From contig CALXDD010000001.1 in the NCBI GenBank assembly GCA_944386985.1, forward strand, positions 124,001-188,000: a DNA stretch of 64,000 bases, written 5' to 3'. Below, piece by piece: positions 59,849 to 64,000 of the stretch (positions within the stretch are counted from its first letter, which is position 1; each line of letters opens with the position of its first letter). The notes beneath the pieces were generated by a model, which worked only from the letters and a program-made list of their open reading frames with translations, was not told the origin of the DNA and ran no database searches. The DNA comes from an uncultured Oscillospiraceae bacterium (GTDB lineage Bacteria; Bacillota; Clostridia; Oscillospirales; Oscillospiraceae). The position numbers were made by a program, and so were the translations under genes.

Positions 59849-60778
59849 ATGATCACATCGGAATACTATTTCCCGTCCACTCAGGGCCAGGCCCTCATCC
59901 ACGTCAACCAGTGGACGCCCCAGTCCGTGCCGGTCCGGGGCGTGGTGCAGATTGCCCACGGCGTGGCGGAGTACGGCAGGCGGTATGAGCCCTTTGCCCA
60001 GTTTCTCTGCCGTCAGGGCTTCGTGGTCACTGCCCACGACCATCTGGGCCACGGACTGTCCCGAATCCCCGGCGCGCCGCTGGTGTACTTCGGGGAGAAG
60101 GACGGCTGGAAGCATGTGGTGGACGATATGCATACCCTGCGGCTGCAGCTTCAGAAGGTTTGGCCCCAGGTGCCCCATTTCCTCTTCGGCCACTCCATGG
60201 GCTCCTTCCTCACCCGGACCTACCTCATCCGCTACCCCGGCAACGTGCGGGGGGCTATCCTCTGCGGCACGGCCCACCCCTCGGTGTGGACCATCGCCGG
60301 AGGCAAGCTCCTCACCGCCCGGGAGGTTCGCCGTCTGGGGCCAACGGGCTTCAGTGAGCGGGCCAATCAGCTGGCCTTTGGAACCTACAACAAACCCTTC
60401 GCCCCCAACCGGACGGAGTACGACTGGATCAGCGACGACAAGGACAACGTGGACGCCTACATCGCCGATCCTCTCTGCGGAACGCCCGCCACCATCGGCC
60501 TTATGCGGGATCTGATGGACGGTCTGGACTTTTTCACCGACCAGTACGCCATCAACAAGATGGACCGCCGCCTCTCCGCCCTCTTTATCTCCGGGGATTT
60601 GGACCCGGTGGGCGAGATGGGCAAGGGAGTGGAGCGGGCAGCCCGCAGCTTTGAAAAAGCCGGGCTTCAGGATGTGACGCTGAAGCTCTACCACGGCTTG
60701 CGCCACGAGATTCTCAACGAGAAGACCCGCCGCTTTGTTTATCAGGATGTTCTGTCCTGGCTGGAGGCACGTCTGTAA
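59849..60778 (+). CDS. alpha/beta hydrolase (serine aminopeptidase S33/monoacylglycerol lipase-like)
   Basis: 309 residues. The nucleophile elbow is G-H-S-M-G-S near residue 114, the acid is probably Asp in S-G-D-L-D-P near residue 252, and His in H-G-L-R-H-E near residue 282. The layout matches S33/monoacylglycerol lipases that hydrolyse lysophospholipids or monoacylglycerols. The divergent glycerophosphodiesterase suggests a shared role in lipid-ester turnover, an inference from position. Its last 65 nt overlap the convergent CmpB-type gene. Confidence 0.88.
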   Translation: MITSEYYFPSTQGQALIHVNQWTPQSVPVRGVVQIAHGVAEYGRRYEPFAQFLCRQGFVVTAHDHLGHGLSRIPGAPLVYFGEKDGWKHVVDDMHTLRLQLQKVWPQVPHFLFGHSMGSFLTRTYLIRYPGNVRGAILCGTAHPSVWTIAGGKLLTAREVRRLGPTGFSERANQLAFGTYNKPFAPNRTEYDWISDDKDNVDAYIADPLCGTPATIGLMRDLMDGLDFFTDQYAINKMDRRLSALFISGDLDPVGEMGKGVERAARSFEKAGLQDVTLKLYHGLRHEILNEKTRRFVYQDVLSWLEARL

Positions 60779-61304
60779 AGGTCAGGAGGTTTCGCCAGCT
60801 GAGAAGCTCCGGGTCTCCCCCCTGGCGCAGCACCTGCCAGGAGAGGACACAGTCCGCCGCCAGCACCAACGCCATGAGAAGAGCGCTCCACCGGGGCATC
60901 AGGGCGGCCCACCGCTCCACCAGAGGCTGGATTTGCACAAAGGAGAAGGCGGACAGCAGTCCCCATGCCAGGGAGAAGGGCAGGCATACCCGGCCCCACA
61001 CGTTGGCGAACACCCCCTCGTAATCCCAGAAGCGGACGCCGAGGAGGCGGTCGTAGAAGAGGTGGACGGCGTACTCCACCAGGGTGCACAAAATGGCGCC
61101 CCGGAGCACCAGCCCCCACCAGCCCCACTCTCCCGGCTCCGTTACCCCGAGGAACACCACCATGCCGAGGCCGTACACCGGGCACAGGGGCAGCAGTAAA
61201 AACCCCTTTCGCACCTGGAGCCTTGCCTTGGTGAGCCGGGCGAAGGCCCGCTCAAGAAGGAAGCCGGCGAAGCCATAGAAGAAAAAGGACCAGAACAGCA
61301 CCAC
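60714..61304 (-). CDS. CmpB-type putative ABC transporter permease (PF06541-like)
   Basis: 196-residue membrane protein with five or so membrane segments and a hydrophilic C-terminal tail. It has the family's F-Y-G-F-A-G-F-L-L-E near the start, L-P-L-C-P-V-Y-G-L-G near residue 40 and F-W-D-Y near 93. GTG 61304 is preferred to GTG 61313 because AGGAG is 8 nt upstream of the former. The last ~20 codons overlap the hydrolase gene tail to tail. Whether it is a transporter subunit is not established. Confidence 0.75.
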   Translation of the reverse strand: MVLFWSFFFYGFAGFLLERAFARLTKARLQVRKGFLLLPLCPVYGLGMVVFLGVTEPGEWGWWGLVLRGAILCTLVEYAVHLFYDRLLGVRFWDYEGVFANVWGRVCLPFSLAWGLLSAFSFVQIQPLVERWAALMPRWSALLMALVLAADCVLSWQVLRQGGDPELLSWRNLLTFTDVPPARTEHPDKQSGGSSR

Positions 61305-61422
61305 GGGAGACACTCCTTTTCCACAGAAAAAATTGGATGCACCGGACCGTTTTCAGGCACGAAAGGTCCGGCGCTTTCCATAGAGTGTCCCCCAAAGAGG
61401 AAAAGCATACGGAGGAAACCAC

Positions 61423-61995
61423 ATGACGGACAGCTGGGAAAAATTAGAACAGGAGACCATGGCCTGCCGGGGCTGCTCCCTCTGGGAGACCCGGAAGCAT
61501 GTGGTCTTCGGCGTAGGAAACCGGTCGGCGGAGGTCATGCTCATCGGCGAGGGTCCCGGCGCCACGGAGGACCAAGAAGGCGTCCCCTTTGTGGGCAGGG
61601 CGGGAAAGCTGCTGGACGACATGCTGGAGATCATCGATCTGGACCGCACAAAGGTCTACATCACCAACATTGTGAAATGCCGTCCCCCCAACAACCGGGA
61701 CCCGCTGAACACGGAGCAGGAGGCCTGCATCGGCTTTCTCCGGCGGCAGACGGCTCTCATCCGGCCTAAAATTATTGTCTGCCTCGGCCGCATCGCCGCT
61801 ATGCAGCTTATTAAGCCGGATTTCAAGATCACCCGGGAGCACGGCCAGTGGTTTGATAAGGCCGGGATACGGATGATGGCCATTTACCATCCATCCGCCC
61901 TGCTGCGGGACCCCTTCCGCCGTCCGGACACCTTTGACGACCTCAAACGGCTCCAGGCAGAAATCCTGGCCGTCTGTCCCGATACCTACCGCTGA
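61423..61995 (+). CDS. uracil-DNA glycosylase, family 4 (iron-sulfur type)
   Basis: 190 residues. Catalytic motif G-E-G-P-G-A-T-E-D near residue 41, F-V-G-R-A-G, and a late Y-H-P-S-A-L-L. Iron-sulfur cluster Cys are visible in C-R-G-C near residue 15 and K-C-R-P-P near residue 85. It removes uracil from DNA. Family 4 enzymes are typical of thermophiles and many anaerobic Firmicutes. AGGAGG lies before ATG 61423. Confidence 0.93.
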   Translation: MTDSWEKLEQETMACRGCSLWETRKHVVFGVGNRSAEVMLIGEGPGATEDQEGVPFVGRAGKLLDDMLEIIDLDRTKVYITNIVKCRPPNNRDPLNTEQEACIGFLRRQTALIRPKIIVCLGRIAAMQLIKPDFKITREHGQWFDKAGIRMMAIYHPSALLRDPFRRPDTFDDLKRLQAEILAVCPDTYR

Positions 61996-62008
61996 GAGGA
62001 GGCGTTTT

Positions 62009-62545
62009 ATGGACCGGCAATGGCTGGAGGAGCAGCTTCGTGAGCTGCCCCTGGTGCAATATGAATTCTTCCCCACCGATACGCTGGTGTTCTCCCCCAA
62101 GGTCCGCCACATCTGCCGGCAGGAGTGCGCCCAGTATAACCGCTCCTGGGCCTGTCCTCCGGCGGTGGGGGAGGTGGAGGACTGCGAGAACCGGTGCCGC
62201 TCCTACCCAAACGCCCTGCTTTTGGTATCCATGGCGGAGGTGGAGGACGCCGCCGATCTGTCGAAGACCCTGCCCACCCGCCTGGCCCATGAGACCCTTA
62301 CCCACCAGGTGCTGGATCTGGTGCGGCGGGACGGTACGGCGGCCATAGGTCTCTCCACAGAGTCCTGCGCCATCTGCGAAACGTGCGCCTGGCCGGAGGG
62401 ACCCTGCCGCCACCCGGAGAAAATGCTCCCCTGTGTGGAGAGCCAGGGGATTTTGGTGACGGAGCTGGCGGAGCGCTTTGGCATCGACTTTCTGGCCGCC
62501 CCCAATCTGGTCACCTGGTTCAGTCTGGTGCTGTACCGGAACTGA
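62009..62545 (+). CDS. DUF2284 cysteine-rich putative metal-binding protein
   Basis: 178 residues with C-R-Q-E-C-A-Q-Y, W-A-C-P-P, E-D-C-E-N-R-C, and C-A-I-C-E-T-C-A-W-P-E-G-P-C-R-H-P-E. That pattern is typical of DUF2284, presumed to bind metal or an iron-sulfur cluster. ATG 62009 follows AGAGGAGG. It is 13 nt after the uracil-DNA glycosylase and in the same direction. The function is unknown. Confidence 0.85.
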   Translation: MDRQWLEEQLRELPLVQYEFFPTDTLVFSPKVRHICRQECAQYNRSWACPPAVGEVEDCENRCRSYPNALLLVSMAEVEDAADLSKTLPTRLAHETLTHQVLDLVRRDGTAAIGLSTESCAICETCAWPEGPCRHPEKMLPCVESQGILVTELAERFGIDFLAAPNLVTWFSLVLYRN

Positions 62546-62546
62546 A

Positions 62547-62590
62547 AAAAGCAGAACCCGTCCAAATGGACAGGTTCTGTTTCTTTTTAT
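62547..62590. terminator. bidirectional terminator between the DUF2284 gene and atpC
   Basis: CAGAACCCGTCC (62552-62563) pairs with GGACAGGTTCTG (62568-62579) with one mismatch. It is flanked by A and T runs on both sides. Confidence 0.82.
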
Positions 62591-63005
62591 TTTTTTCTCT
62601 GATGACTCTTGGCCTCCAGGCGGGCTTTGGCCCGCTCCAGAGCCGCTCGGGAGAAGGTGTACTCCTGCTGATCGGTGGGGAGGGTCTGCAGCCGGTGCTG
62701 GGCGCGCTCCATAGCCTGCCGGGCACGCTGCTCGTCGATCTCTCTGGGCCGCTCGGCGGTGGTTACCAGAAGGATGGTGGCCTCGGGCATCACCTCGGCG
62801 AAGCCCTTGCCCACGGCGGCAAAGTGCCACATGCCGTCAGCGGTGCGGTACTTGAACACACCGCTCTCCACGGCCGTCACCATGGGCTCGTGACCGGCCA
62901 GCACACCGTACAGTCCGTCCAGGGTGGGCAGCACCATGGATAAGCACTCCCCGCTGAAAAAGGTGCGCTCCGGCGTCACCACCTCCAGAAAGAAGGTGCG
63001 CTCCA

Positions 63006-63006
<1 letters not shown>
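62587..63006 (-). CDS. atpC: F1Fo ATP synthase epsilon subunit
   Basis: 139 residues: an N-terminal beta-sandwich (V-V-T-P-E-R-T-F-F, then G-L-Y-G-V-L-A-G-H-E-P) and a C-terminal helical pair (A-R-Q-A-M-E-R-A-Q-H). It couples proton flow to catalysis and can inhibit ATP hydrolysis. ATG 63006 overlaps the last base of the atpD stop (TAATG). It is the last gene of the operon. Confidence 0.95.

Positions 63007-64000
<994 letters not shown>

Overview
The window looks like a chromosomal segment of a GC-rich, low-redox Firmicute, most likely a gut clostridium of the Oscillospiraceae (Flavonifractor/Lawsonibacter/Oscillibacter-like). That assignment is an inference from gene families: type III glutamine synthetase, rubrerythrin and CoA-disulfide reductase, T-box and ZTP leaders, Gram-positive style ribosome-binding sites, a long single-chain PurL and a PurO-type IMP cyclohydrolase. 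Two genes are cut by the window edges: an aldehyde dehydrogenase at the left and atpD at the right.

Left block (1-8.35 kb, + strand, visibly more AT-rich than the rest). A catabolic operon holds an aldehyde dehydrogenase, a carbohydrate-type ABC importer (binding protein with a frameshift in its signal peptide, plus two permeases and no ATPase), a DapA/NanA-family aldolase, a 2-hydroxyacid dehydrogenase, an aldo/keto reductase and an M20 peptidase. It ends next to the 3' end of a tRNA-Val gene, as a tRNA-associated island would.

8.6-23 kb. tRNA-Val and tRNA-Leu are divergent from a pyridoxal kinase/DUF3810 pair, and the two promoters share -35 bases. Next comes a redox operon (trxA, rhodanese, CoA-disulfide reductase, rubrerythrin) with a consensus Crp/Fnr palindrome centred at a predicted -41.5 and a Crp-family regulator gene directly upstream. 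An ECF sigma/membrane partner pair, a secreted serine hydrolase, a small zinc-ribbon protein, glnN, and asnB behind an Asn-specific T-box follow.

23.5-37.1 kb. pyrG (+), then a complete minus-strand purine operon purE-C-F-M-N-O-H-D-L driven from one promoter and a ZTP riboswitch. IMP synthesis is split between an AICAR-transformylase-only PurH and PurO. PurF lacks the usual N-terminal cysteine. Two purine-operon gaps contain related palindromic repeat elements.

37.2-44.6 kb. A tight minus-strand operon that I cannot match to a known pathway: merR, SCP2-like protein A, class III aminotransferase, transketolase N half, transketolase C half, SCP2-like protein B, aldehyde dehydrogenase. This is the best candidate for an undescribed system.

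44.7-51.8 kb. A TetM/EF-G-like GTPase fused to a YacP/Rae1-like NYN nuclease domain, then pstSCAB-phoU (minus strand) with Pho-box-like repeats.

51.9-64 kb. A yybP-ykoY (Mn2+) riboswitch controls a P-type cation ATPase. Then a UPF0340 protein, a tRNA-dihydrouridine synthase, feoAB, a glycerophosphodiesterase, an alpha/beta hydrolase converging on and overlapping a CmpB-type membrane protein, a family 4 uracil-DNA glycosylase, a DUF2284 protein, and the atpD-atpC end of the ATP synthase operon.
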